Source of the DNA: Lysobacteraceae bacterium
GTDB lineage: Bacteria > Pseudomonadota > Gammaproteobacteria > Nevskiales > Nevskiaceae
Reading direction: 5' to 3'
DNA: 64,000 nucleotides
Assembly (NCBI GenBank): GCA_013823855.1
Contig: PNMW01000035.1
Span: 62,001-126,000, forward strand
The notes under the pieces are model-generated. The model saw nothing but the letters and a program-made list of their open reading frames with translations. It made no database searches and was not told the DNA's origin. Positions 28,508-37,886 of this stretch are shown here, piece by piece. Both the position numbers and the translations under genes were made by a program. Position 1 is the first letter of the stretch; each line of letters opens with the position of its first letter.

Positions 28508-29728
28508 ATGCCCGTCAATCTCGATGCCCCCGGTCCGCTGGCGCCGGTCGCCGGTGTTCGTCTCGGTTCTGCGGAAGCGGCGATCAAGAAGCCCGGCCGT
28601 CAGGACCTGCTGGTCGTCGAACTCGCCGCCGGCTCCCGCGTCGCCGGCATGTTCACGCAGAACGCGTTCTGTGCCGCCCCGGTGCAGGTCTGCCGCGAAC
28701 GCCTGGCGGCGGCGACGAACATCCGTGCGCTGCTGATCAACGCCGGCAATGCCAATGCGGCAACCGGTGCGCAGGGGCTGGCCAATGCCCGCGAAACCAG
28801 TGCCGCTGTCGCCGCCGCGATCGGCTGCGAGCCGGCGCAGGTGCTGCCGTTCTCGACCGGCGTGATCGGCCAGCAGCTGCCGGTGGCGCGGATGGTCGAG
28901 GCGATTCCGAAGGCCGTCGCCCATCTGCAGGCCGATGCCTGGAACGCGGCGGCCCGCGCGATCATGACCACCGACACGGTGCCGAAGGGCGCCTCGCGCA
29001 CGGTCGCCACCTCGCAAGGGGCGGTCACCGTGACCGGCATCGCCAAGGGCGTCGGCATGATCTATCCGAACATGGCGACCCTGCTCGCCTACATCGGCAC
29101 CGATGCCCGGCTGACGGCCGAGGCCACCGACAGCCTGCTCAAGTCGGCCGTTGCCGCCTCGTTCAACAGCGCTACGGTCGACGGCGATACCTCGACCAAC
29201 GATTCCTGCGTGCTGTTCGCGACCGCCCGGGTCGGCGCGGTCGACGTCGATGCCGCGCACGCCGATTTCCCGCTGATCGCCGAAGCCGTCACCGAGGTCT
29301 GCATCGAACTGGCGCAGGCGATCGTCCGCGATGGCGAGGGTGCGACGCGCTTCATCACGGTGGATGTCGAAACGGCCGGCACGGTCGACGAAGCGCGGCT
29401 GGTGGCGTACTCGATCGCCCACTCGCCGCTGGTCAAGACCGCGATGTTCGCTGGCGACGCCAACTGGGGGCGGCTGGCGATGGCGATCGGCAAGGCCGGC
29501 GTGCCCGGCCTCGACCCGGCGAAGGTCGACCTGTGGCTCGACGACGTGCGCCTGCTCGACGGCGGCGAACCGCATCCCTCGTACCACGAGGATCTCGGCG
29601 CGGCCGTCGTGGCCCGGCCGGAGTTCACGATCCGCGTGGCGCTGGGGCGCGGCGCGGCGAAGACCCGGGTCTGGACCTGCGACTTCAGCTACGACTACGT
29701 GAAGATCAACGCCGAATACCGGACCTGA
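28508..29728 (+). CDS. argJ: Glutamate N-acetyltransferase ArgJ
   Basis: Transfers acetyl from N-acetylornithine to glutamate (recycling arginine synthesis), sometimes also using acetyl-CoA. The 406-residue precursor is expected to cleave itself before the nucleophile Thr191 in GVGMIYPNMATLLAY. Other motifs are INAGNANAATG, MTTDTVPKG, TSTNDSCVLFA and GDANWGRLAMAIGKAG. Presence of ArgJ together with ArgB supports the cyclic pathway. The ATG at 28508 is preceded by GAGAG. The frame extends into secA but a longer start is not credible. Confidence 0.97.
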   Translation: MPVNLDAPGPLAPVAGVRLGSAEAAIKKPGRQDLLVVELAAGSRVAGMFTQNAFCAAPVQVCRERLAAATNIRALLINAGNANAATGAQGLANARETSAAVAAAIGCEPAQVLPFSTGVIGQQLPVARMVEAIPKAVAHLQADAWNAAARAIMTTDTVPKGASRTVATSQGAVTVTGIAKGVGMIYPNMATLLAYIGTDARLTAEATDSLLKSAVAASFNSATVDGDTSTNDSCVLFATARVGAVDVDAAHADFPLIAEAVTEVCIELAQAIVRDGEGATRFITVDVETAGTVDEARLVAYSIAHSPLVKTAMFAGDANWGRLAMAIGKAGVPGLDPAKVDLWLDDVRLLDGGEPHPSYHEDLGAAVVARPEFTIRVALGRGAAKTRVWTCDFSYDYVKINAEYRT

Positions 29729-29740
29729 AGCAGGCGTCCT

Positions 29741-29874
29741 CGCGCCAAGGCGCAAGGTTTCGTTGCGCAGAGGCGCAAAGCTGCTTCACGCAAAGGCGCC
29801 AAGACGCGAAGAAACAACAGTGGGAGAAGCTTTTTGACGGAAAGCTTTTCTCCGCGTCTTTGCGCCGTTGCGTG
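29741..29874. repeat. Intergenic palindrome R2 (argJ / hydrolase)
   Basis: Arms CACGCAAAGGCGCCAAGA onward (29787-29808) and the reverse complement at 29853-29874 match at 20 of 22 positions. The left arm reads as 9-nt units (ACGCAAAGG, CGCCAAGAC, GCGAAGAAA). Within the loop GGAGAAGCTTT and AAAGCTTTTCTCC form an inner hairpin. Further related units lie at 29741-29780. It separates two convergent genes, where it could end transcription from both sides. Confidence 0.7.
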
Positions 29875-29890
29875 CGCGTGCTTGGGAGCG

Positions 29891-30604
<714 letters not shown>

Positions 30605-30750
30605 GCGAGTGTTTCTCCTGAACGGTTGAATCGGGTGATCGATGCGATGAAGCGGAATGCCTGGCGCCTGCGGCGCGGCGAATCATGCCGGTGCGATTGT
30701 GACCGCACTGCGCCCGGCCTTGCGACCGGAATCGACGTGGTGCGCGCCCG

Positions 30751-31692
30751 ATGAGCGCGCTGCCGCTGATCCCGGTCGCCTGCGGGGTGCTGATCGACGG
30801 CGACGGCCGACTGCTGATCGCCCAGCGCCCGGTCGGCAAGATCGCCGCCGGCAAGTGGGAGTTTCCGGGCGGCAAGATCGAAGCCGGTGAAACCACGCTC
30901 GATGCGCTGGGCCGCGAGCTGCACGAGGAACTCGGCATCACCGTGCGCCGGGCGCGGCCGCTGCTGCGCTTCCGGCATGACTACCGCGACCGCCACGTGC
31001 TGCTCGACACCTGGTGCGTCGAGGCCTGGGACGGCGAGCCGGTGTCGCGCGAGCAGCAGGCATTCGCCTGGCGGGAAGCCGATGCGCTGGCCGATCTCGA
31101 CCTGCTGCCGACCGTCGCCCCGATCATCAAGGCGCTGCGGCTGCCGCCGCAGTACGTGTTCACCCGGCCCGATGCGACGCTGTTCGAACTGCTGAGCGGA
31201 CTGACCCGGCTGCCGCGCGGCGCGCTGCTGCGGCTGCGGCTGCCGGGGCTTTCCGAGCGCGACTACGCGGCGCTGGCCACGGCCTTGCTGCCCGCCGCCC
31301 GCGCAGCCGGCCTGAAGCTGGTCCTCGATCGCGATCCGGCGCTGGTCGCTGCACTCGGCGCTGACGGCTGGCACGCCACCGCTGCCGCGCTGAAGCGCTA
31401 CGGCGCCCGGCCGATCGCCGCCGATCGCTGGTTCGGCGCCTCGGTGCACTGCGCCGAGGACCTGCGCGCAGCGCAGATCGTCGACGCCGATTTCGCCGTG
31501 CTCGGCCCGGTGTTCGAGACCGCCACCCATCCCGGCACGCCGGGTATCGGCTGGGACGGCTTCGTGGCGCGGCGCGGCGAAGCGGCGCTGCCGGTCTATG
31601 CGCTCGGCGGGCTCGACCAGGGCGATCTCGCCGCTGCACGGCGCCACGGCGCCCAGGGCATCGCCGCGATCAGCGCCTTCTGGCCGCGCTGA
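30751..31692 (+). CDS. Nudix hydrolase / ThiE-like fusion (MutT type)
   Basis: A 313-residue two-domain protein. Residues 1-130 form a MutT-like Nudix domain with the box GGKIEAGETTLDALGRELHEELGI, expected to sanitise 8-oxo-dGTP. Residues 140-313 form a thiamine-phosphate-synthase-like (ThiE/TenI) barrel with GASVHCAEDLRAAQIVDADFAVLGPVFETATHPGTPGIGW and ALGG. This Nudix-ThiE fusion downstream of secA/argJ is known in many gammaproteobacteria. The barrel's role there is unclear. Its stop lies inside a hairpin shared with the convergent regulator gene. Confidence 0.9.
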   Translation: MSALPLIPVACGVLIDGDGRLLIAQRPVGKIAAGKWEFPGGKIEAGETTLDALGRELHEELGITVRRARPLLRFRHDYRDRHVLLDTWCVEAWDGEPVSREQQAFAWREADALADLDLLPTVAPIIKALRLPPQYVFTRPDATLFELLSGLTRLPRGALLRLRLPGLSERDYAALATALLPAARAAGLKLVLDRDPALVAALGADGWHATAAALKRYGARPIAADRWFGASVHCAEDLRAAQIVDADFAVLGPVFETATHPGTPGIGWDGFVARRGEAALPVYALGGLDQGDLAAARRHGAQGIAAISAFWPR

Positions 31693-31710
31693 GCGCCGCT
31701 CTCAGCGCGG
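31684..31710. terminator. Bidirectional hairpin across two stop codons
   Basis: CCGCGCTGAG (31684-31693) pairs perfectly with CTCAGCGCGG (31701-31710) around 7 nt. Each arm contains the TGA stop of one of the two convergent genes. No T-run on either side, so if it ends transcription it may need help. Confidence 0.5.
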
Positions 31711-32304
31711 TGCCGTGATCAGCCGCGCCGCCATCGCCGCCAGTTCGTCGATCAGCTCCTCGCGTTCGAACATCGCCGGCGACGGCAGGCTCAGGTAGCG
31801 CAGCAGGGTGAACACGATGCTGTTGATCAGGATGAAGGCGCGCGCCGGCGACGGGTCGACCGCGTGCTCGCGGATCTGGGCGAGCGCGTAGGCGCGCAGC
31901 AGGTCGAGCATGCGCTGCTCGAAACGGTGCAGGCCGCGGGCGATGTCGAGCCGGTGCCAGTGGCGCATCAGCTCGCGCGCCAGCCCCTGGCGGGCTTCGA
32001 AGACCTCGAACGCGGCGATCAGCAGCGCCCGCGCGAAGGCCTGCGGATCGGCGCCGACATTGAGCGGCGCGACCCGGTCGACGGCAGCGATCAGATCGCT
32101 GTTGACCCGCTCCATCAGGGCCGCGACCAGGGTGCTCTTGTTGTCGAAGTACTGGTACAGCGAGCCGACGCTGACCCCGGCACGGGCGGCGACCCGCACC
32201 GTGGTCAGGGCTTCCAGCCCGTCGCGGGCCACCACTTCGCCGGCGGCATCGATCAGGCTGTCGACGAGGACGCGGGCACGCTGCTGGATCGGTTTCTTGC
32301 GCAT
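31702..32304 (-). CDS. TetR/AcrR family transcriptional regulator
   Basis: A 200-residue one-component repressor. Helix-turn-helix at about residues 14-58 (RARVLVDSLIDAAGEVVARDG, TTVRVAARAGVSVGSLYQYFDNKSTLVAALM) with the typical GSLYQYF; the C-terminal helical ligand domain is variable. I chose ATG 32304; a TTG 27 bp upstream would add MLRFLLVFP but lacks support. It diverges from the DUF2236 gene, and a palindrome in the shared gap (32344-32361) is the likely operator, so it probably represses both itself and that oxygenase. The ligand is unknown. Confidence 0.9.
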   Translation of the reverse strand: MRKKPIQQRARVLVDSLIDAAGEVVARDGLEALTTVRVAARAGVSVGSLYQYFDNKSTLVAALMERVNSDLIAAVDRVAPLNVGADPQAFARALLIAAFEVFEARQGLARELMRHWHRLDIARGLHRFEQRMLDLLRAYALAQIREHAVDPSPARAFILINSIVFTLLRYLSLPSPAMFEREELIDELAAMAARLITAPR

Positions 32305-32343
32305 GGGAAAGACGAGGAGGAAGCGAAGCAATCGCGAATTGAA

Positions 32344-32361
32344 TGCGAATAAACATTCGCA
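32344..32361. promoter_or_regulatory. Palindromic operator for the TetR regulator
   Basis: TGCGAAT-AAAC-ATTCGCA is a perfect 7-bp inverted repeat, 18 bp in all, centred between the divergent genes 40 bp from each start. A size and position expected of a TetR-dimer site. Confidence 0.6.
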
Positions 32362-32399
32362 ATAGGGTGCGCGTCAAGCCCTCCAGCGAAACCACCGAC

Positions 32400-33632
32400 A
32401 TGACCCAGATTGCGCCCGGCTTCATCCCGACCCGCCATCGCAAGAGCCCTGATTTTCTGAAAATGCTCGGCCTGGTCAGTCGCGTGGCACCGGCGATCCG
32501 CGAGCCGGACCCGGCGCGCTGGACCGACATCGGCGTTGCGCTGATGCAGGGCGATCCGGACATGGATGCGCTGCTGACCGCGATGCAGGCGCATGGCATG
32601 CGCGCGGCGCGGGCGCAGTTCGAGACCGTCCTCAGCCATGGCATCGACGCGGTGCCCGATGCGATTCCGGAACTGCGCGCCTTCTTCGAGCGCTATGCCG
32701 CGATCCCGAAGTGGCTGGATCGCCGACGCATCGAGCGCGGTGCCGAAGTGTTCAGCCGCTGCGGCCGCCATTCGCTGTACGTCGGCCGCGATGTCGCGCT
32801 GCTCGGCGGCTATCAGGCCAGCGCCTTCAATCGCACGCTGATCCTGACCGGCGCGCTGCAGAAAGGCCCGGCGCGACGGCTGGCCGAGACGGTGCAATGG
32901 TCGCTGGACTGCACCGCGCCGGGCGGGCTGGCCGTGTACGGCATCGGCTGGCGCTCGACCCTGATGGTCCGCTTCATCCATGCACTCGTACGCCGTTCGG
33001 TCGCCGCCCGCGACGACTGGCAGATGGCCGACTGGGGCCTGCCGATCAACCAGCCGGACATGGCCGCCACCCTGTACGGTGCGCTGACCGTGCCGGTGCT
33101 CGGCGCGCGGCTGCTCGGCATGCCGCAGACGAGGCGCGAGCGCGACGACGTCGCCCATCTGGTGCGTTACGTCGGCTGGCTGATCGGGGTGGAGGAACGC
33201 TGGCTGGCCGATACCGAAGCGGCGTCGCTGGCGCAGTTGTTCGAGTTCCTGCTGAGCCTGACCAACCCGGACGAGACCAGCCCGCTGATGGCGGTACCGC
33301 TGGCGGACGAGCCGCTGAGCCGGCCGTATCCGAACTTCCGCTGGCTGCGCGGGCGCATCGAGCGTTCGATGCACCTGTCGATCGCCTGGGCGTTCCTCGG
33401 TGGCGACGCGATGCGCAAGCTCGGCTTGCCGAAGCGCGTGCTGCCCTGGTACCCGCTGCTGGCGATCCCGGTGAACCTGGCACGGCACACGGCGGCAGCC
33501 GTCACGCCCGGCGGCCGGGCACGGCTGGCGCGTCGAGGTCGAGCCGCGCAGGAAGCCTACGTGCGCGGCCTGACGCCGCAGCAGCACACGGCGGTGATCG
33601 GCGAATCAGTGGTCGAGCCGAAGCACACGTAG
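32400..33632 (+). CDS. DUF2236 oxygenase-like protein (MpaB/Lcp relative)
   Basis: A 410-residue mostly helical soluble protein of the DUF2236 family, which includes rubber oxygenase Lcp and the MpaB-type oxygenases that bind b-type haem. Family-like stretches are WLDRRRIERGAEVFSRCG, LLGGYQASAFNRTLILTGAL, and RFIHALVRRSVAARDDW followed by WGLPINQPDMAATLYGAL with the conserved His and Asp/Asn. The physiological substrate is unknown. Divergent from, and probably controlled by, the TetR gene. The stop codon TAG is the first bases of a 114-bp repeat element. Confidence 0.8.
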   Translation: MTQIAPGFIPTRHRKSPDFLKMLGLVSRVAPAIREPDPARWTDIGVALMQGDPDMDALLTAMQAHGMRAARAQFETVLSHGIDAVPDAIPELRAFFERYAAIPKWLDRRRIERGAEVFSRCGRHSLYVGRDVALLGGYQASAFNRTLILTGALQKGPARRLAETVQWSLDCTAPGGLAVYGIGWRSTLMVRFIHALVRRSVAARDDWQMADWGLPINQPDMAATLYGALTVPVLGARLLGMPQTRRERDDVAHLVRYVGWLIGVEERWLADTEAASLAQLFEFLLSLTNPDETSPLMAVPLADEPLSRPYPNFRWLRGRIERSMHLSIAWAFLGGDAMRKLGLPKRVLPWYPLLAIPVNLARHTAAAVTPGGRARLARRGRAAQEAYVRGLTPQQHTAVIGESVVEPKHT

Positions 33633-33741
33633 GGCGGGTCAAGACCCGCCGTTTTGGCCTTGGCGCAAATGTGATGGCAGGCTGCGATGCGCTGTTCTGA
33701 CGGTGGCGCGAAGGTCATGGCGGGTCTCGACCCGCCCTACG
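33628..33741. repeat. 114-bp element with 13-bp terminal inverted repeats
   Basis: CGTAGGGCGGGTC at 33628-33640 is exactly repeated in inverse as GACCCGCCCTACG at 33729-33741. Each end is also a hairpin by itself: GGCGGGTC-AA-GACCCGCC (33633-33650, followed by GTTTTGG) and GGCGGGTC-TC-GACCCGCC (33719-33736). The TAG in each end is the stop codon of the adjacent convergent gene (DUF2236 at 33630-33632, yacG at 33737-33739). It resembles the widespread GTAGGGCGGGT-type intergenic repeats. It encodes nothing and may act as a two-way terminator. Confidence 0.75.
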
Positions 33742-33925
33742 CGTCGTCGTAGGCGTCGGGATCCGGCTCGACCGGAATCGCGTGCCGGCCGTCGAGCCAG
33801 GCGCCAAGGTCGAGCAGCTTGCAGCGTTCGCTGCAGAACGGCCGGAACGGATTGCGCTCGTCGAGACGGCTGGACGCGCCGCACTTCGGGCAGCGGGCGA
33901 TGCGGATCGACGGTGTGCTGCTCAT
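33737..33925 (-). CDS. yacG: DNA gyrase inhibitor YacG
   Basis: A 62-residue zinc-finger protein that in E. coli binds GyrB and inhibits gyrase. CPKCG (residues 12-16) and [17 protein letters not shown] (from about residue 31) supply the four zinc cysteines, followed by an acidic tail. Length matches the family (about 65). The start overlaps the zapD stop (ATGA). The stop lies in the terminal inverted repeat of the downstream element. Confidence 0.94.
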   Translation of the reverse strand: MSSTPSIRIARCPKCGASSRLDERNPFRPFCSERCKLLDLGAWLDGRHAIPVEPDPDAYDDA

Positions 33926-34719
33926 GCGTGCTCGGCGTGGCTGCCGGCCAGGGTGCAGCACTGCAGGTGGAAGACGATGTCGTCGGCGGTCTGGACGTTG
34001 CGCTGGTTGACATCGCCGAGCCGCATGAAGCGGAAGCTGAAGCGGTGCTTGCCGGCGCTGATCTCGGGATAGACATCGGCATCCGGCGGCACGTGAACGC
34101 GCAGCAGCGGGAACACGCCCTGCGGCACATGCAGGTGCACGCCGCTTTCGGCGACATGCTCGGACGCAGCGGTGGAATCGCGCAGCAGCCGCAGGTACAG
34201 GCCGATGGCTGCCTGATACGGGCGCAGCAGCGAGAACCAGCGCGACAGGTCGCGCTCGGTGTTCGCATACGGCCGCGACAGCCAGCGATGGAAGGCCGGC
34301 AGGTCGAACATGCAGGTGCCGCCGGGCACGCCGCTGCGGTTCAGCACCGAGAACAGGAATTCGTTGTCGCGCAGCACCGTCGACGGATGCGCGCCGGAGG
34401 CGTGCAGGGTGGTCAGTACGCTGGTGATCTCGGCCAGCACCGTATCGAGCTTGGCGCGGTCGCACTCGGGACGGGTGCGCAACCGGTTCAGCAGGCTGCG
34501 CTGTTCGGTCAGGTCGCGGATCAGCTCGGTGCGGAGATCGCTGCGGCCGATCACCGACAGGATGTCGAGCAGGGTCTGCAGGCCGGCGCGGATACCCCAG
34601 GCGGTGGCGTCGGCCGCATGATGGGCGTATTCGGCGAACAGGAATTCGAGGCGCAGCAAGGAGCGCGTCCGCTCGTTGAGCGGCTGCTCGAAGCTGACCC
34701 ATTCGGGGGTACGGTCCAT
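33922..34719 (-). CDS. zapD: Cell division protein ZapD
   Basis: FtsZ-bundling protein of the Z-ring, cytosolic. 265 residues: [19 protein letters not shown], the helical N-terminal half, and a C-terminal beta domain ([45 protein letters not shown] and [12 protein letters not shown]). I chose the ATG that gives [14 protein letters not shown]. An in-frame start 15 codons earlier is less like the family. It forms the common gammaproteobacterial set coaE-zapD-yacG. Confidence 0.93.
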   Translation of the reverse strand: MDRTPEWVSFEQPLNERTRSLLRLEFLFAEYAHHAADATAWGIRAGLQTLLDILSVIGRSDLRTELIRDLTEQRSLLNRLRTRPECDRAKLDTVLAEITSVLTTLHASGAHPSTVLRDNEFLFSVLNRSGVPGGTCMFDLPAFHRWLSRPYANTERDLSRWFSLLRPYQAAIGLYLRLLRDSTAASEHVAESGVHLHVPQGVFPLLRVHVPPDADVYPEISAGKHRFSFRFMRLGDVNQRNVQTADDIVFHLQCCTLAGSHAEHA

Positions 34720-34794
34720 CGAAACCTGAATGCCGGCGCCAATCCCGATTGTGACCCGCGTCACGCCGCCGGGGCAAACAATTTGCTTCAGATA

Positions 34795-35400
34795 TCAGGC
34801 GCTTTCCGCACGTCCGAGGTACAGCCGGTGAAGTCGTGCGACCTGCGCTTCAACCGCCGCCGCCTCGTCGCGATTGTCGATCACGTCGTGGGCGGCATTC
34901 AGGCGGTGCTCGCGGCTGGCCTGGGCGGCGATCATCTGCCGGGCCAGCGTTTCGCTGCTGGCATCGCGGGCGGTGAGTCTTCGCAGCTGCACGTCTTCGG
35001 GGGCATCGACCAGCAGCACGCGATCGACCAGCGCGGTCATGCCGGCCTCGATCAGGATCGCCGCCGAGTAGATGCAGTACGGCGCGGACTGGGCGGCGCG
35101 CCAGTCGGCGACCCGCCTGCGGATCGCCGGATGGGTGATCGCTTCGAGCTTCTTCAGCTGCGCCGGATCGCCGAACACCACTTCGCGCAAGCGCCGGCGG
35201 TCCAGGGTGCCGTCGTCGTGGAGCATCGCCGCGCCGAAAGTCTCGGCGATCTCGGCCAAAGCTGGCGACGGTGGCGCCACCACCTCGCGTGCGACATCGT
35301 CGGCTTCCAGCAGCGGCACGCCGAGCGCGATGAAGGCCTTGGCGACATGGCTCTTGCCGCTGGCGATGCCGCCGGTCAGACCGATGGTCAGCACACCCAT
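34795..35400 (-). CDS. coaE: Dephospho-CoA kinase
   Basis: Last step of coenzyme A synthesis: phosphorylates the 3'-hydroxyl of dephospho-CoA. 201 residues with P-loop [11 protein letters not shown], the ADDVAREVV substrate-binding region, THPAIRRRV and the lid RLTARD. The ATG at 35400 follows the pilD stop after one base. A 75-bp gap precedes zapD. Confidence 0.96.
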   Translation of the reverse strand: MGVLTIGLTGGIASGKSHVAKAFIALGVPLLEADDVAREVVAPPSPALAEIAETFGAAMLHDDGTLDRRRLREVVFGDPAQLKKLEAITHPAIRRRVADWRAAQSAPYCIYSAAILIEAGMTALVDRVLLVDAPEDVQLRRLTARDASSETLARQMIAAQASREHRLNAAHDVIDNRDEAAAVEAQVARLHRLYLGRAESA

Positions 35401-35401
35401 G

Positions 35402-36271
35402 TCAGTGCCCCGTGACGACGCCGGCAAGCCGGTCGCCCCAGATCAGCATCAGCCAGCCGGCGCCGGCCAGGTACGGGCCGAACGGGATCGGCACATTGCG
35501 ATCGTGCTTGCGGAACGCGATCAGGCCCAGGCCGACGACGGCACCGACCGCCGACGACAGCAGCAGCATCAGCGGCAGCGCCGCGACGCCGAACCAGGCG
35601 CCGAGGGCGGCCATCAGCTTGAAATCGCCGTAGCCCATGCCGTGCTTGCCGGTCGCGATCCGGAACAGGTGATAGATCGACCACAGGCTCAGGTACCCGG
35701 CGATCGCGCCCCAGATGCTGGCGCTCATGCCGACGAACACGCCGGCCGTGCTCAAGGCCAGCCCGATCCACATCAGCGGCAAGGTCAGATCGTCCGGCAG
35801 AAGCGTGTCGCGCAGGTCGATCACGGTCAGCGCGATCAACACCCAGCTGAACAGCAGCGCAGCGGCCAGCTGCGCCGACCAGCCGAAGCGCACCACGCAG
35901 ACGGCCGACAGCGCCGCGCTGGCCACTTCGACCAGCGGGTACTGCACCGAGATCGCGGTCTTGCAGCGCGCACAGCGACCGCGCAGCGCCAGCCAGGAGA
36001 TCACCGGAATGTTCTGCCAGGGCCGAATCGCGGCGCCGCAGCTCGGGCAGCAGGACGGCGGCCGGGTCAGCGACAGCTTGTTGCCGGCGGCCTGTACATC
36101 CGGCGGCAGTTCCAGCAGCTCGCGGGCCTCGGCTTTCCATTCCGCTTCGAGCATCCGCGGCAGCCGCAGGATCACCACGTTCAGGAAGCTGCCGACCAGC
36201 AGGCCGAGCAGCGTGGTGGCGATGCCGAGGAACAGCGGCTGGGTGGCGAGCGCGTCGATCAGGGCGGTCAT
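35402..36271 (-). CDS. pilD: Type IV prepilin leader peptidase/methylase
   Basis: Inner-membrane aspartic protease that removes prepilin and pseudopilin leaders and N-methylates the new end. 289 residues, about eight membrane segments, a zinc-binding loop CPSCGAAIRPWQNIPVISWLALRGRCARC, and the two catalytic aspartates in LTVIDLRDTLLPD and GMGYGDFK. I chose ATG 36271 (MTALIDALA). pilB and pilC, the usual upstream partners, are not here. A repeat element and the pirin gene lie upstream instead. Confidence 0.94.
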   Translation of the reverse strand: MTALIDALATQPLFLGIATTLLGLLVGSFLNVVILRLPRMLEAEWKAEARELLELPPDVQAAGNKLSLTRPPSCCPSCGAAIRPWQNIPVISWLALRGRCARCKTAISVQYPLVEVASAALSAVCVVRFGWSAQLAAALLFSWVLIALTVIDLRDTLLPDDLTLPLMWIGLALSTAGVFVGMSASIWGAIAGYLSLWSIYHLFRIATGKHGMGYGDFKLMAALGAWFGVAALPLMLLLSSAVGAVVGLGLIAFRKHDRNVPIPFGPYLAGAGWLMLIWGDRLAGVVTGH

Positions 36272-36381
36272 GCGGCGGGGCGGTGACAAGCGGAAGGTGA
36301 TCGTAACCGCTGGTCACTTTCCAGATGCCACCGCCGTCATCACGCGGGGGCGAGTGGCGGAGGAACGGCTGGGGACACAAT

Positions 36382-36472
36382 ATTTCGCACGAAGAACACA
36401 AAGCTCACGAAGTGAAAAGCGCGGGAGAGTTGATTGCTTTACTTCGTGTTCTTCGTGTACTTCGTGCGAAAT
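36382..36472. repeat. Intergenic palindrome R3 (pirin-pilD)
   Basis: Arms of 37-39 bases, 36382-36420 and 36436-36472, pair with only a few mismatches. They begin and end with ATTTCGCACGAAG and CTTCGTGCGAAAT and consist of 9-nt units (CACGAAGAA, CACAAAGCT, CACGAAGTG). It lies downstream of pirin and upstream of pilD on the same strand and encodes nothing. Confidence 0.78.
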
Positions 36473-36489
36473 GAACCTCCGTCCGGTGC

Positions 36490-37356
36490 TCAGGCCGCCT
36501 TGGCCAGCGTGCCGTCGTTGTAGTCGCGGATCGCCTGCTCGATCTCCTCGCGGGTGTTCATCACGAACGGCCCGTACTGGACCACCGGCTCGCCGGCGAT
36601 CAGCACCGCACGCAGGCCGCTCGGGCCGGCGGTCAGGCTGACCCGCTCGCCCGGTGTCAGCACGCCCGCCGCCTGGGTCGGGATCGCTTTCGCGGCAGCG
36701 CCATCGCCGATGCTCAAGCTGCCTTCATAGGCGTAGACGAAGGCGTTGTGGCTCGCGCCGATCGCCTGCTCGAAGCGGGCGCCAGCCGGCAGCGCGAGGT
36801 CCAGATACAGCGGATCGGTCGACAGCCGGCTGGCCGGCCCGTTGACCGGCCCGCTGACCGTCTGTCCCGCCACCTCCACGGTGCCGGCGATCACCTTGAT
36901 CGTGCCGCCCTCCGGCAGCGCAAGCTCCGGAATCTCGGCCGCCGGGATGTCGCGATAGCCGGCCGGCTTCATCTTTTCGGCCGCCGGCAGGTTGATCCAC
37001 AGCTGGAAGCCGCGCATCCGCCCGCTTTCCTGCAGCGGCATTTCCGAATGGATCACGCCGCGGCCGGCGGTCATCCACTGCACGCCGCCGGGGCCGAGAT
37101 CGCCGACGTTGCCGAGGTGGTCGCGGTGCTGCATCCGGCCATCGAGCATGTAGGTGACGGTTTCGAAGCCGCGGTGCGGATGGGCCGGAAAGCCGGCGAT
37201 GTAGTCGCCCGGATGGTCGGTGCCGAATTCGTCGAGCATCAGGAACGGATCGAGATACAGCCCGCGCTGCGCGCCGATCGAGCGGCGCAGCTTGACGCCG
37301 GCGCCATCGCTGGTCGGCATCGACTGGATCACGTGCTGCAGGCTGCGGGTGGTCAT
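36490..37356 (-). CDS. Pirin family protein (bicupin)
   Basis: A 288-residue bicupin. The N-terminal cupin has the metal ligands in HPHRGFETVTYMLDG and later SEMP, as in iron-binding pirins, several of which are quercetin dioxygenases. The C-terminal cupin is degenerate, ending YGPFVMNTREEIEQAI. It is third in an azoR-doxX-pirin operon, a combination that suggests defence against quinones or electrophiles. Substrate unknown. Confidence 0.9.
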   Translation of the reverse strand: MTTRSLQHVIQSMPTSDGAGVKLRRSIGAQRGLYLDPFLMLDEFGTDHPGDYIAGFPAHPHRGFETVTYMLDGRMQHRDHLGNVGDLGPGGVQWMTAGRGVIHSEMPLQESGRMRGFQLWINLPAAEKMKPAGYRDIPAAEIPELALPEGGTIKVIAGTVEVAGQTVSGPVNGPASRLSTDPLYLDLALPAGARFEQAIGASHNAFVYAYEGSLSIGDGAAAKAIPTQAAGVLTPGERVSLTAGPSGLRAVLIAGEPVVQYGPFVMNTREEIEQAIRDYNDGTLAKAA

Positions 37357-37434
37357 GACGGTTCTCCGTGGAAGGGGGCGGGGACGCTGCGGTGCTGGCG
37401 CCGGTCCGGAACGCCCGGACCGGCGCCGCCGGGT

Positions 37435-37830
37435 TCAGCCTTGACGCCGGGCATCGAGGCTCAGGCTTCCCGCGCCATTGGCGGCGAGCAGCAGGAAGGC
37501 GCCGGCGATCGAGACGTTCTTCAGGAACAGGATCATCTGGACCGGGTCGGCGAAGTTTGCGTGGAACAGCACAGCGGCCGCCAAGGTGAAACCGGCCAGC
37601 GCCAGCGCCACCAGACGGGTCTTGAAGCCGACGATGATGGCGAGCGCGCCGATCACTTCGAGGGCGATCACCGCCGGCAGCAGCGCGCCGGGCACGCCGA
37701 CCGATTCCATGTAGCCGACGGTGCCGGCATAGCCGCTGATCTTGTTGAGGCCCGCCAGCAGGAACATCGCGGCCAGCAACAGGCGGCCGGCGAGTTCGAC
37801 GGCGGGATAGGTCTTGGTGGTGGTGCTCAT
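37435..37830 (-). CDS. DoxX family membrane protein
   Basis: A 131-residue inner-membrane protein with four predicted segments and the family start LAGRLLLAAMFLLAGLNKISGYAGTVGYME. DoxX-type proteins often accompany quinone or thiol redox enzymes but have no single known reaction. It lies between azoR (56 bp) and pirin (78 bp) on the minus strand. Confidence 0.88.
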   Translation of the reverse strand: MSTTTKTYPAVELAGRLLLAAMFLLAGLNKISGYAGTVGYMESVGVPGALLPAVIALEVIGALAIIVGFKTRLVALALAGFTLAAAVLFHANFADPVQMILFLKNVSIAGAFLLLAANGAGSLSLDARRQG

Positions 37831-37886
37831 GTCGGTGCTCCGGGTTCGTGGGCTGGGGTAGTGGTCGGGCGTGGTGCCGTCGGCGT

